Made by a program: the position numbers and the translations under genes
Notes under the pieces: model-generated
The model's database searches: none
Told to the model about the DNA's origin: nothing
What the model saw: only the letters and a program-made list of their open reading frames with translations
In this document: positions 26,362 through 34,766 of the stretch, one piece after another
Layout: each line of letters opens with the position of its first letter
Numbering within the stretch: the first letter of the stretch is position 1
NCBI GenBank assembly: GCA_049687015.1
Contig: JBAVIP010000004.1
Coordinates: 12,194 to 76,193, forward strand
DNA: 64,000 nt
Direction: 5' to 3'
DNA from: Methylotenera_A sp049687015
Lineage (GTDB): Bacteria > Pseudomonadota > Gammaproteobacteria > Burkholderiales > Methylophilaceae

Positions 26362-27741
26362 ATGAGTTTAGCCGAAAAAATGCCTACAAGCGAACTTAAA
26401 GCCAGCATCAGTCTGGCTTCTATTTATGGCTTGCGCATGTTGGGCATGTTCTTAATTTTGCCCATTTTTGCAGTTTATGCAACGCATTATCAAGGCGGTG
26501 ATAACACTATTCTTGTTGGCGCAGCGTTGGGTGCATACGGACTAACGCAAGCATTATTTCAGCTGCCTTTTGGCATGGCTTCCGATAAGTTTGGCCGCAA
26601 AAAAATGATCTATATCGGGCTGGCGATGCTGATTATTGGTAGCATCATTGCGGCTTTAGCAACGGATATCACTACGGTAATTATCGGGCGTGCTATTCAA
26701 GGCGCGGGTGCCGTTTCAGCTGCTGTGACTGCGTTATTGGCCGATCTAACGCGTGAAGAAAATCGCACCAAAGCCATGGCGATGATAGGAGCAACAATCG
26801 GGGTGACGTTCGCGATTTCACTGGTATTAGGCCCGGCTCTGGCACATTGGACGGGCATTGCAGGCATTTTCTGGCTCACGGCGGTATTGGCTGGTTTAGC
26901 GATATGGGTGATCAAATTTGTGGTGCCCAACCCAATTATTAGCAGCTTTCACTCTGATGCCAGCGCTGCGCCCGCAAAGCTAAAAGATGTGCTGAAAAAC
27001 ACGCAGTTATTGCGTTTAAATTATGGTATTTTTGCTCTGCATGCGGCGCAAATGGCCATGTTTATTGTGGTGCCTTTTGCCATTCAAAACACCAGTAGTT
27101 TAGATGTAAATCATCACTGGCAAGTCTATTTGCCCATTTTATTAGGCTCGTTTGTGGTGATGATCCCCGCCATCATTGTGGGGGAAAAACGTGGTTTATT
27201 AAAACCTGTTTTTATTGGCGCCGTAGCGTTAATGCTGGTCGCACAGCTATGTTTCGCCAGTTTAATCACCAGCTTTTGGGGCATAGTATTTTCGCTGTTT
27301 GCTTATTTCGTAGCATTTAATATTTTAGAAGCTAGCTTGCCTTCGCTCATTTCTAAGCTCGCGCCAGCCGCTGCTAAGGGCACGGCAATGGGCGTTTACA
27401 ATACATCGCAATCTCTAGGCGTGGCAGTGGGTGGCTTGGCCGGAGGTTATCTGTCGCACCATTACAGTTATTCGGTGGTATTTATGTTTTGTGCGGTGAT
27501 GATGAGCCTTTGGTTATTGCTCACTTTTAGCATGAAAACTCCACCACCTGTTCGTACAAAGATGTATCATTTAGGGAAAACAAGCGAAGCGCAGGCAGCT
27601 ACACTTACCAAAAAAATTTCAGCGCTACCTTATGTGCACGAGGCAATTGCGATTGCCAAAGAGGGTATGTTAATTGTTAAGATAAAAAATCAGGCAATTT
27701 GGGATGAGCAGGAAATTTTAGAAACCATAATGAATAAATAG
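26362..27741 (+). CDS. MFS transporter of the YajR type
   Basis: 459 residues with about twelve membrane segments and the MFS loop motif PFGMASDKFGRKKM between helices 2 and 3. After the membrane domain a soluble C-terminal extension (about 395-459: KKISALPYVHEAIAIAKEGM, VKIKNQAIWDEQEILETI) looks like the small ferredoxin-like domain of YajR transporters. The substrate is unknown; drug-proton antiport is the general expectation. ssb follows 12 bases later on the same strand; a uvrA/MFS/ssb neighbourhood is common in betaproteobacteria. Confidence 0.88.
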   Translation: MSLAEKMPTSELKASISLASIYGLRMLGMFLILPIFAVYATHYQGGDNTILVGAALGAYGLTQALFQLPFGMASDKFGRKKMIYIGLAMLIIGSIIAALATDITTVIIGRAIQGAGAVSAAVTALLADLTREENRTKAMAMIGATIGVTFAISLVLGPALAHWTGIAGIFWLTAVLAGLAIWVIKFVVPNPIISSFHSDASAAPAKLKDVLKNTQLLRLNYGIFALHAAQMAMFIVVPFAIQNTSSLDVNHHWQVYLPILLGSFVVMIPAIIVGEKRGLLKPVFIGAVALMLVAQLCFASLITSFWGIVFSLFAYFVAFNILEASLPSLISKLAPAAAKGTAMGVYNTSQSLGVAVGGLAGGYLSHHYSYSVVFMFCAVMMSLWLLLTFSMKTPPPVRTKMYHLGKTSEAQAATLTKKISALPYVHEAIAIAKEGMLIVKIKNQAIWDEQEILETIMNK

Positions 27742-27753
27742 CAGGAGCAAATA

Positions 27754-28254
27754 ATGGCATCGGTAAACAAAGTAATTTTAGTAGGCAATTTGGGGCGCGA
27801 TCCGGAAGTGCGCTACATGCCCAATGGCGAAGCGGTGTGCAATTTCAGCATTGCGACGACCGAAAACTGGAAAGACAAATCAGGCGTAAAGCAAGAAAAA
27901 ACCGAATGGCATAACATTGTCATATATCGCAAATTGGCCGAGATTGCGGGCGAATATTTAAAAAAAGGCCGTCCAGTCTATGTGGAGGGCCGCCTGCAAA
28001 CACGCAAATGGGAGAAAGATGGCGTAACACGTTATACCACCGAAATTATTGCTGACAACATGCAAATGCTCGGTAGCAAAGATGGCGGCAGTTCAAATGC
28101 AAGTTATGACGGCGGTATGGATCAAGGTAGTGCGCCAGAGGATATGAATCAGGCGCCAGCTAGACAAAGTTCTTCGCAACAAACCTCGCCACAACAAGCG
28201 CCAGCTAAAAGTGGCGGTAATTTTGATGATTTTGAAGATGATATTCCGTTTTGA
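27754..28254 (+). CDS. ssb: Single-stranded DNA-binding protein
   Basis: 166 residues. The N-terminal OB fold (MASVNKVILVGNLGRDPEVR; FSIATTENWKD; EWHNIVIYRKLAEIAGEYLKK; VYVEGRLQTRKWEKDG) is followed by a flexible Gln/Ser/Ala-rich linker and the conserved acidic tip DDFEDDIPF that recruits repair and replication partners. A full-length, typical chromosomal SSB. A terminator follows 30 bases after the stop. Confidence 0.96.
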   Translation: MASVNKVILVGNLGRDPEVRYMPNGEAVCNFSIATTENWKDKSGVKQEKTEWHNIVIYRKLAEIAGEYLKKGRPVYVEGRLQTRKWEKDGVTRYTTEIIADNMQMLGSKDGGSSNASYDGGMDQGSAPEDMNQAPARQSSSQQTSPQQAPAKSGGNFDDFEDDIPF

Positions 28255-28283
28255 AAGAAAACCTAACTTTAAAAGTATTACCT

Positions 28284-28311
28284 AAAAGCCTCTGAAATCA
28301 GGGGCTTTTTT
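28284..28311 (+). terminator. Terminator after ssb
   Basis: AAAAGCCTCTGA-AATC-type hairpin: the arms AAAAGCCTCTGA and TCAGGGGCTTTT pair over 12 positions (one G-U), followed by a T run. Canonical Rho-independent terminator. Confidence 0.9.
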
Positions 28312-28441
28312 GTTGATGCATTGTTTGTGGGGCTAAAGAAGAAGTTGGATCGCTAACTGAATTTGCGCTGAATAGCATCGAATAAATTTGGACTGGATTA
28401 AGGTATAATTAGCGGTTATCTAACTGATATAGCGATGATTT

Positions 28442-28708
28442 ATGCCAATTTACGATTACGAATGCACAAGTTGCGGCCATAAGGTCGAGGTGATGCGCAA
28501 AATAAGCGAGCCTAATGTGACCGCCTGCCCTGCATGCGGCAAGGAAACATTTGCCAAGCAAGTATCTGCACCTAGTTTTCAACTCACGGGCAGCGGCTGG
28601 TACGCAACAGATTTCAAGGGTGGCCAAAAATCTGAGACCAAGCCTGTGGAAGCCAGCACCACAGAAACGAAACCCGCTGCCTGTAATCCGGGCTGCGCCT
28701 GCCATTAG
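28442..28708 (+). CDS. FmdB-family zinc ribbon protein
   Basis: 88 residues. The N-terminal zinc ribbon (MPIYDYECTSCGHKVEVM ... CPACGKETFAKQ) matches the FmdB / putative regulatory protein family, followed by the typical APSFQLTGSGWYATDF stretch and a Cys-rich tail (CNPGCACH). The family was named after an amidase operon regulator but its role is not established. TATAAT at 28404-28409 may be the -10 box. DUF502 follows after 27 bases and aspS after that, an arrangement widely conserved in proteobacteria. Confidence 0.9.
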   Translation: MPIYDYECTSCGHKVEVMRKISEPNVTACPACGKETFAKQVSAPSFQLTGSGWYATDFKGGQKSETKPVEASTTETKPAACNPGCACH

Positions 28709-28735
28709 CGCTTGTTGTTAGCTCGTTGAATTAAA

Positions 28736-29350
28736 ATGAAAAAATACTTTATTACTGGCCTGCTGGTACTGGTGCCCTTGTTTATCACCATCTGGGTCAT
28801 CAGCACGCTTATCCAAACCATGGATCAAAGCCTGCTGCTGTTACCGGAAGCCTGGCAACCGAAAAAAGTGTTTGGTTTTCATGTGCCTGGTTTAGGCGCG
28901 CTCCTTACGCTATTGATCATTTTTGTCACCGGGTTGATTGCGGCGAATATCTTTGGCCAGCAGCTTATTGTGTGGTGGGAGAAATTGCTGTCGCGCGTTC
29001 CTGTGGTTAAATCCATTTATTCCAGCGTCAAGCAGGTTTCAGATACGTTATTTTCGGATTCCGGCAATGCGTTCAGGAAAGCCTTGCTGATACAGTATCC
29101 GCGCCAGGGCAGCTGGACGATTGCCTTCCTGACGGGCACGCCGGGCGGCGATGTCAAAAATCACTTGTTTGGCGATTATGTCAGTGTTTACGTGCCAACG
29201 ACGCCTAATCCGACTTCGGGCTTTTTCTTGATGATGGCGAGAGAAGATGTCATCGAGCTGGATATGAGCGTGGACGAGGCTCTGAAATACATCATCAGCA
29301 TGGGTACGGTCACCCCTAAAGATCATTTCACACAAGAACTTCCTTTATAG
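28736..29350 (+). CDS. DUF502 family membrane protein
   Basis: 204 residues with two membrane segments near the N terminus (about 5-25 and 56-78) and a soluble domain of mixed beta structure (FRKALLIQYPRQGSWTIAFL; YVSVYVPTTPNPTSGFFLMM). These are features of DUF502 proteins, whose biochemical function is unknown. Conserved position between an fmdB-type gene and aspS. No catalytic motif is apparent. Confidence 0.88.
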   Translation: MKKYFITGLLVLVPLFITIWVISTLIQTMDQSLLLLPEAWQPKKVFGFHVPGLGALLTLLIIFVTGLIAANIFGQQLIVWWEKLLSRVPVVKSIYSSVKQVSDTLFSDSGNAFRKALLIQYPRQGSWTIAFLTGTPGGDVKNHLFGDYVSVYVPTTPNPTSGFFLMMAREDVIELDMSVDEALKYIISMGTVTPKDHFTQELPL

Positions 29351-29378
29351 ATATTAGAAAATTAAAAAAGATTTAATT

Positions 29379-31169
29379 ATGACAATGCGTACACATTATT
29401 GCGGCCATCTAAACCGCTCCCACATTGGCCAAACAGTGACTTTATGCGGTTGGGCACATCGCCGCCGCGATCACGGCGGCGTGATTTTTATTGACTTGCG
29501 CGACCGTGAAGGCATGGCGCAGATCGTGATTGACCCGGATACACCGGAAGCGTTTAAAAATGCCGAAACCGTGCGTAACGAGTTTGTGCTTAAAGTGGTA
29601 TGTAAAGTGCGTGCCCGGCCAGAAGGCACAGTGAATGCCAATATTCCAACGGGTGAGGTGGAAATGCTGGCGAGCGAGATTGAGATTCTTAATCCATCAC
29701 TCACGCCGCCATTCATGCTGGATGATGATACCCTCACAGAAACCGTGCGTCTGGAGCATCGCTATATCGATTTGCGCCGCCCTGCCATGCAAAAAAATCT
29801 CATGTTGCGTTACCGCGTAGCTAAAACTTTGCGTGATTACCTGGATGTGAACGGATTTATCGAGGTGGAAACGCCGATGCTCACGCGCAGCACGCCAGAA
29901 GGCGCTCGCGATTACCTGGTGCCAAGCCGTGTGCATGCAGGCCAGTTCTTCGCATTGCCGCAATCACCGCAACTATTTAAACAATTGCTGATGGTTTCTG
30001 GTTTTGACCGCTATTTCCAAATCACCAAATGCTTCCGCGATGAAGATTTGCGCGCAGACCGCCAGCCGGAATTCACGCAAGTGGATATTGAAACATCGTT
30101 CATGACTGAGAATGAAATCATGGACATTGTCGAAGAGATGATTCGGCAAATGCTCAAAAAAGTGCAAAACGTCGATTTGCCAGCGGCTTTCCCGCGCATG
30201 AGTTTTGCTGAAGCCATGAACAGATACGGTTCTGATAAGCCCGATATGCGCGTGACGCTCGAAATTACCGAACTTTCAGACGTGGTGAAAGATGTCGATT
30301 TCAAAGTGTTCTCAGGCGCTGCCAACATGGCGGGTGGGCGTGTTGCTGCGCTGCGCGTGCCGAACGGCGCGGCGATTTCGCGCTCCGAGATTGATGCCTA
30401 TACAGAATTCGTGAAGATTTACGGCGCTAAAGGGTTGGCGTACATCAAGATTAACGACATCACCAAACTGAATGAAGAAGGCCTGCAAAGCCCGATTGTG
30501 AAGAACATTCACACCAAAGCCCTGCAAGCCATTATCGACCGCACCGGCGCGCAGAATGGCGATATCGTGTTCTTTGGCGCAGATAAAGCCAAAGTCGTGA
30601 ACGAGGCCTTGGGTGCGTTGCGCACCAAAGTCGGCCACGAAAAAGGCCACATGGATGGTCGCGCCTGGGCGCCTTTGTGGGTGGTGGATTTCCCAATGTT
30701 CGAACACGATGAAGAAAATGACCGCTGGGCAGCATTGCATCATCCGTTTACTGCGCCAAAAGATGGCCATGAAGATTTGCTCACTTCAGATCCAGGCTCT
30801 TGTTTATCTAAAGCCTATGATATGGTGCTAAACGGCTGGGAAGTTGGCGGCGGTTCGGTGCGTATCCACAAATCCGACGTGCAATCTAAAGTATTCGATG
30901 CGCTAAAAATCAGCAAAGAAGAAGCGCAGGAAAAATTTGGCTTTTTGCTGGATGCCTTGCAATATGGCGCGCCACCGCACGGTGGCTTGGCGTTTGGTTT
31001 AGACCGTTTGGTCACGCTAATGGCGGGTGCGGAATCGATTCGCGATGTGATTGCCTTCCCTAAAACCCAGCGGGCACAGTGCTTGATGACCAATGCACCG
31101 AACGAAGTGGATGAGAAACAGTTGCGAGAGTTGCATATTCGCGTCCGCACACAGAATCCCGCCGCTTAA
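29379..31169 (+). CDS. aspS: Aspartyl-tRNA synthetase
   Basis: Class II synthetase of 596 residues. The N-terminal OB-fold anticodon-binding domain (TVTLCGWAHRRRDHGGVIFI) is followed by the catalytic core with motif 1, motif 2 (FQITKCFRDEDLRADRQPEF) and motif 3 (GLAFGLDRLVTLMAG), and the bacterial GAD insertion in the middle. Many betaproteobacterial AspRS also charge tRNA-Asn for GatCAB, but discrimination cannot be read here. Its stop codon is the first triplet of a long hairpin element. Confidence 0.96.
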   Translation: MTMRTHYCGHLNRSHIGQTVTLCGWAHRRRDHGGVIFIDLRDREGMAQIVIDPDTPEAFKNAETVRNEFVLKVVCKVRARPEGTVNANIPTGEVEMLASEIEILNPSLTPPFMLDDDTLTETVRLEHRYIDLRRPAMQKNLMLRYRVAKTLRDYLDVNGFIEVETPMLTRSTPEGARDYLVPSRVHAGQFFALPQSPQLFKQLLMVSGFDRYFQITKCFRDEDLRADRQPEFTQVDIETSFMTENEIMDIVEEMIRQMLKKVQNVDLPAAFPRMSFAEAMNRYGSDKPDMRVTLEITELSDVVKDVDFKVFSGAANMAGGRVAALRVPNGAAISRSEIDAYTEFVKIYGAKGLAYIKINDITKLNEEGLQSPIVKNIHTKALQAIIDRTGAQNGDIVFFGADKAKVVNEALGALRTKVGHEKGHMDGRAWAPLWVVDFPMFEHDEENDRWAALHHPFTAPKDGHEDLLTSDPGSCLSKAYDMVLNGWEVGGGSVRIHKSDVQSKVFDALKISKEEAQEKFGFLLDALQYGAPPHGGLAFGLDRLVTLMAGAESIRDVIAFPKTQRAQCLMTNAPNEVDEKQLRELHIRVRTQNPAA

Positions 31170-31268
31170 AATGCACTCACTCGCGCTAACTTTGTTACAT
31201 CCGCTTGCCGTACTAATCGTACTGTCTGCGCAGATGTGCCGCGTTATCGCATCGTGAATTGCATTTTA
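31167..31268. repeat. Hairpin element, copy 1 (after aspS)
   Basis: A 102-base imperfect palindrome that starts with the aspS stop codon. Outer arms TAAAATGCA / TGCATTTTA with extension CTCACTCGCG / CGCATCGTGA. Inner arms are TAAC...GTTA, ACATCCGC / GCG...GATGT, and GTAC-TAATC-GTAC at the tip. The core ACTTTGTTACATCCGCTTGC followed by CGTACTA is shared with copies at 38888-38994 and 55090-55200. Confidence 0.75.
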
Positions 31269-31279
31269 GGAAGTTCATA

Positions 31280-31804
31280 ATGTGCTTCGAAAATATCTGG
31301 AAATTATTAGCAGACAACTCTAGTTCAGTTATTGCTATTTGTGCTTTAGCTCTAACTATATGGCAGGCTTATATTACTAGACAACACAATAAACTTTCAG
31401 TAGCCCCATATTTGACAACTTGGTCACATGCAGATGTGGACAATGGATTTTATTCAATTGAGATAATGAACAACGGAATAGGCCCTGCATTAATTAAAAC
31501 TTTTCTAGTTTATATAGATGGAGTTGAAATTAAGGGTCAAGAGTCTGAAACGGTAGAGAAGGCAACGGCTATTTTATTTGGCAACTATCCTTATGCATCA
31601 GGAAATGGTTTTCTAAACAAAGGTTATATGATGGCCGAAAAAAGTAAGCATGGAATATTGAGCATTAGGTTTACAGGAGCAAATAGACCAAATTATCAAG
31701 AATTTCAGCAGACAATTAAAAGAGCTAGATTATTAATTGAATATGAATCAGCTTACAAAGAAAAATTTAGCTATGATTCAGATAATTTTGGTATTCTAAA
31801 TTAA
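31280..31804 (+). CDS. Hypothetical membrane-anchored protein, AT-rich
   Basis: 174 residues from ATG 31280 (an in-frame TTG at 31259 lies inside the hairpin arm). One N-terminal membrane segment (about SSVIAICALALTIWQAYI), then RQHNKLSVAPYLTTW, a motif found in scattered short bacterial proteins of unknown function with the same anchor-plus-beta-domain design. The remainder looks like a beta-rich soluble domain (FYSIEIMNNGIGPALIKTFL). The DNA is visibly richer in A/T than the flanking aspS and kbl genes, suggesting acquisition from elsewhere. It lies between hairpin copy 1 and kbl with no operon partner. Function unknown. Confidence 0.65.
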   Translation: MCFENIWKLLADNSSSVIAICALALTIWQAYITRQHNKLSVAPYLTTWSHADVDNGFYSIEIMNNGIGPALIKTFLVYIDGVEIKGQESETVEKATAILFGNYPYASGNGFLNKGYMMAEKSKHGILSIRFTGANRPNYQEFQQTIKRARLLIEYESAYKEKFSYDSDNFGILN

Positions 31805-31820
31805 TGCCACTCACCGAAAT

Positions 31821-31837
31821 CAACCGCGTCGCGGTTG
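31821..31837. other. Perfect short palindrome between the orphan gene and kbl
   Basis: CAACCGCG-T-CGCGGTTG: 8-bp arms around one base, 17 bases after the orphan gene stop and 26 before the kbl stop. It could help terminate the two convergent transcripts although no T run follows, or be a binding site. Confidence 0.5.
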
Positions 31838-31862
31838 CAAACACTAACCGCCGAATAGGCTG

Positions 31863-33059
31863 TTAGGCGCCAGCCAGTTCATCCCTACATTCCGCAAACG
31901 CTTTAATCGCGGCATCTAAATCTTCAGTCGTATGTGCGGCAGAAATCTGCGTTCTAATTCTGGCTTTGCTTTTTGGCACCACGGGAAAGAAAAAGCCGAT
32001 GGCATAGACCCCTTTTGTGAGCAGCATTTTGCTCATTTCCTGCGCCAGTACCGCATCGCCCAACATAATCGGGATAATCGGGTGGTCGCCATTTTTTAAA
32101 TCAAAACCAGCAGCTTGCATGCCCTTTCTGAAGTAACGCGTATTGCTTTCCAGTTTGTCTCTAAGTGTTGTAGATTTGGAAAGCATGTTCAACACGCTTA
32201 GCGTAGTAGCGCAAATGCTAGGTGCGAGTGAGTTAGAGAATAAATAGGGTCTGGAACGCTGGCGCAATAGATCAATTATTTCTTTGCGGCCCGATGTACA
32301 GCCGCCAGATGCGCCGCCCAGCGCTTTACCAAAGGTGGTGGTAATGATGTCTACACGATCCATTACCCCGCAGTATTCATGAATACCCTTGCCATTTTTA
32401 CCCATAAAGCCGGTGGCATGCGAGTCATCGTGGTGCACCATGGCATCAAATTCATCGGCCAAATCGCATATCTGGTCGAGCTTGGCAATGGTCCCATCCA
32501 TCGAGAATACGCCGTCTGTGGTAATCAGTATGCGGCGCGCATTGTTTTTCTTTGCCTCGACCAGTTTTTCTCTCAGGTCTTGCATATCGTTATTTTTGTA
32601 GCGGTAACGCGCGGCCTTGCAAAGCCGCACGCCGTCGATGATGGAGGCATGATTCAACTCATCTGAAATAATGGCGTCTTGCTCGCCTAAAATTGTTTCA
32701 AACAAACCGGTGTTGGCATCAAAGCATGATGAATATAGGATGGTGTCTTCCATGCCCAAAAAGTCGCTCATGGCTTGTTCTAGCTGTTTGTGGATGGATT
32801 GCGTACCGCAAATAAAGCGCACAGAGGCCAGGCCAAAGCCCCATTGGTCAAGGCCATCCTTTGCAGCTTTTATCAGGGCGGGATTGTTTGCCAGACCGAG
32901 GTAGTTATTGGCGCACATATTGATGACAACACGGCCATCAGCCAGCGTGATGCGATTATTTTGGTCGGAAGCCAAGATGCGCTCGGTTTTATAAAGTCCC
33001 TGTGCTTCAATTTCTTTTAAGTCCTGCGCGAAACCCTGTTTTGCTGCCTTAAAACTCAT
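31863..33059 (-). CDS. kbl: Glycine C-acetyltransferase (2-amino-3-ketobutyrate CoA ligase)
   Basis: PLP enzyme of the alpha-oxoamine synthase family, 398 residues. It cleaves 2-amino-3-ketobutyrate with CoA to glycine and acetyl-CoA, the second step of threonine breakdown. Seen: NMCANNYLGLANNP, the cofactor region HHDDSHATGFMGKNGKG, and the PLP-lysine in TTTFGKALGGASGG. It follows tdh two bases apart; the pair forms the classical threonine dehydrogenase operon on the minus strand. Confidence 0.96.
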   Translation of the reverse strand: MSFKAAKQGFAQDLKEIEAQGLYKTERILASDQNNRITLADGRVVINMCANNYLGLANNPALIKAAKDGLDQWGFGLASVRFICGTQSIHKQLEQAMSDFLGMEDTILYSSCFDANTGLFETILGEQDAIISDELNHASIIDGVRLCKAARYRYKNNDMQDLREKLVEAKKNNARRILITTDGVFSMDGTIAKLDQICDLADEFDAMVHHDDSHATGFMGKNGKGIHEYCGVMDRVDIITTTFGKALGGASGGCTSGRKEIIDLLRQRSRPYLFSNSLAPSICATTLSVLNMLSKSTTLRDKLESNTRYFRKGMQAAGFDLKNGDHPIIPIMLGDAVLAQEMSKMLLTKGVYAIGFFFPVVPKSKARIRTQISAAHTTEDLDAAIKAFAECRDELAGA

Positions 33060-33061
33060 GT

Positions 33062-34096
33062 TTATTCTTCCCAGTTGAGTATAACTTTGCCAGAGTTGCC
33101 GGAGCGCATCACATCAAAGCCTTTTTGAAAATCGGTATAGTGGAAGCGATGCGTGATGATTTTCTCTAACGGCAAGCCGCTTTGTACCATCATGGAGCCT
33201 TTATACCAGGTCTCAAAAATTTCTCTGCCATAAATGCCTTTAATCGTTAAGCCTTTAAACACGACCAAGTCCCAGTCAATACCAGAGCCTGCAGGCATAA
33301 TGGCAAGCATGGCAATATGGCCACCGTTAATCATTTTGCTTAGCATGTCGCCAAAAGCCATGGGTGAGCCGGACATTTCTAGACCCACATCAAAGCCTTC
33401 AAAAATGCCTAAAGAATCCATCATTTCTTTGGTAATGCTTTCTTTGGCTACATTGACCGTGACTATGCGTGGCAAAATGCTTTTAATTAAATCAAGGCGA
33501 TATTGATTCATGTCTGTAATGACAATGTTTCTAGCGCCTGCGTGATTGGCTACCAGTGCTGCCATGCTGCCAATGGGGCCGGCACCGGTAATCAGCACGT
33601 CTTCGCCTACCATGTTAAATGACAGTGCGGTGTGTACCGCGTTGCCGTAGGCATCAAAAAATGAGAGTAAATCGGTATCAATCGGGCGGCTGGGCTTGAA
33701 CACATTTTTGGCGGGAATCACCAGATATTCTGCAAAAGCGCCATGCCGATTAACGCCCACGCCAATGGTGTTGGGGCACAAGTGGGTGCGTCCGCCCAAG
33801 CAGTTGCGGCAACGTCCGCAAGTCAGGTGGCCTTCACCGGAGACGATATCGCCAATGTTTAACCCTTCTACATTTGAACCAAATCCGGCAATCTCACCCA
33901 CATACTCATGGCCGGTAATCATCGGCACGGGAATCGTTTTTTGTGCCCATTCATCCCAGTTATAAATGTGAATATCGGTGCCACATATGGCCGTTTTTTT
34001 GATTTTAATGAGCACATCATTATTACCAACGGCCGGCTCGGGCATGTCTTCCAGCCACAAGCCTTCTTTTGCATATTTCTTAACTAAAGCTTTCAT
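33062..34096 (-). CDS. tdh: L-threonine 3-dehydrogenase
   Basis: Zinc-dependent NAD alcohol dehydrogenase family enzyme of 344 residues that oxidises threonine to 2-amino-3-ketobutyrate. Catalytic zinc region: AICGTDIHIYNWDEWA and GHEYVGE. Structural zinc: GRCRNCLGGRTHLCPN. The NAD-binding fold is VLITGAGPIGSMAA. I place the start at 34096 (MKALVKKY), 10 bases after a strong AGAAGGA ribosome site; an upstream in-frame extension of 12 residues has no support. First gene of the tdh-kbl pair. Confidence 0.95.
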   Translation of the reverse strand: MKALVKKYAKEGLWLEDMPEPAVGNNDVLIKIKKTAICGTDIHIYNWDEWAQKTIPVPMITGHEYVGEIAGFGSNVEGLNIGDIVSGEGHLTCGRCRNCLGGRTHLCPNTIGVGVNRHGAFAEYLVIPAKNVFKPSRPIDTDLLSFFDAYGNAVHTALSFNMVGEDVLITGAGPIGSMAALVANHAGARNIVITDMNQYRLDLIKSILPRIVTVNVAKESITKEMMDSLGIFEGFDVGLEMSGSPMAFGDMLSKMINGGHIAMLAIMPAGSGIDWDLVVFKGLTIKGIYGREIFETWYKGSMMVQSGLPLEKIITHRFHYTDFQKGFDVMRSGNSGKVILNWEE

Positions 34097-34262
34097 CGTG
34101 TATATCCTTCTGGGATGGCGTTTTAACGACACACATACTTTTGTTGATTAAATGCTCAGCAAAGTATCTCACATGGTTTCGTATTATTCAAACTGTTAAC
34201 CTGAATTGGAATCAGGTATGATTCCTACCCAATCAATATGAACCGTTAAGCAGCATTAACCT

Positions 34263-34652
34263 ATGCCCGTCACTGAAATCAATCATGTCAATCTACGCAC
34301 GCCTTACGAGACGATGCTCAAGCTTAAAGACTTCTACTGCGACGTGGTGGGTCTAAAGGTCGGGCCGCGCGAGGGGTTTACCAGCCGTGGCTTCTGGCTT
34401 TACATTGGAGATAACGATGTGCTGCATCTGGCGGAGTATCGCGGTGAGGGTGAGCCGCTGACCAATGTGCTCACAACCCTAGACCATGTGTCGTTCACCT
34501 GTACCGATATGCCGGCGATGGAAGCGCATTTGAAGGCGCATAATATTGATTACTCAATCCGTGATTTGCCTGTGTTGAATGTCAAACAAATCAACTTCAA
34601 AGACCCTGTCGGTAATGGCATCGAGCTGTTTTTTCATATGGAAAATGAATAA
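34263..34652 (+). CDS. VOC (glyoxalase/bleomycin resistance) superfamily protein
   Basis: 129-residue single-module VOC protein. Two beta-alpha-beta-beta-beta units are visible: the first starts at MPVTEINHVNLRTPYE and ends around VLHLAEYRG. The second starts at LDHVSFTCTDMPAMEAHL and ends in VGNGIELFFHM. Candidate metal ligands are His in INHVNL, Glu in LAEYRG, His in LDHVSF and Glu in GIELFF, which fits a metal-dependent member. Substrate unknown. A Crp-type palindrome starts directly after the stop codon. Confidence 0.88.
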   Translation: MPVTEINHVNLRTPYETMLKLKDFYCDVVGLKVGPREGFTSRGFWLYIGDNDVLHLAEYRGEGEPLTNVLTTLDHVSFTCTDMPAMEAHLKAHNIDYSIRDLPVLNVKQINFKDPVGNGIELFFHMENE

Positions 34653-34668
34653 TGTGACGTGAGTCACA
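34653..34668. promoter_or_regulatory. Crp/Fnr-family operator upstream of the SoxYZ-like carrier gene
   Basis: TGTGACGTGAGTCACA: both half-sites match the Crp consensus TGTGA-N6-TCACA exactly, with a perfect dyad of six bases per arm. It lies 98 bases before the start of the SoxYZ-like carrier gene, an upstream activator distance. Which family member binds (Crp, Fnr/Anr or another) is not known, and the site could also be a simple hairpin. Confidence 0.6.
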
Positions 34669-34766
34669 TACAGACGGTTGAATAAAACTAAAATAGCGCC
34701 TTGTAGTCATAATTCTGGCTAATGCGTTAACATCGCATGCATATAAATTGCGGGTTTGGGGGATGT

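Noticed and set aside
31862..31868. GTTAGGC next to kbl as a possible integron attC core around the AT-rich orphan gene
   Set aside because: No matching RYYYAAC partner at a suitable distance and no integrase gene in the window; it overlaps the kbl stop codon by chance.
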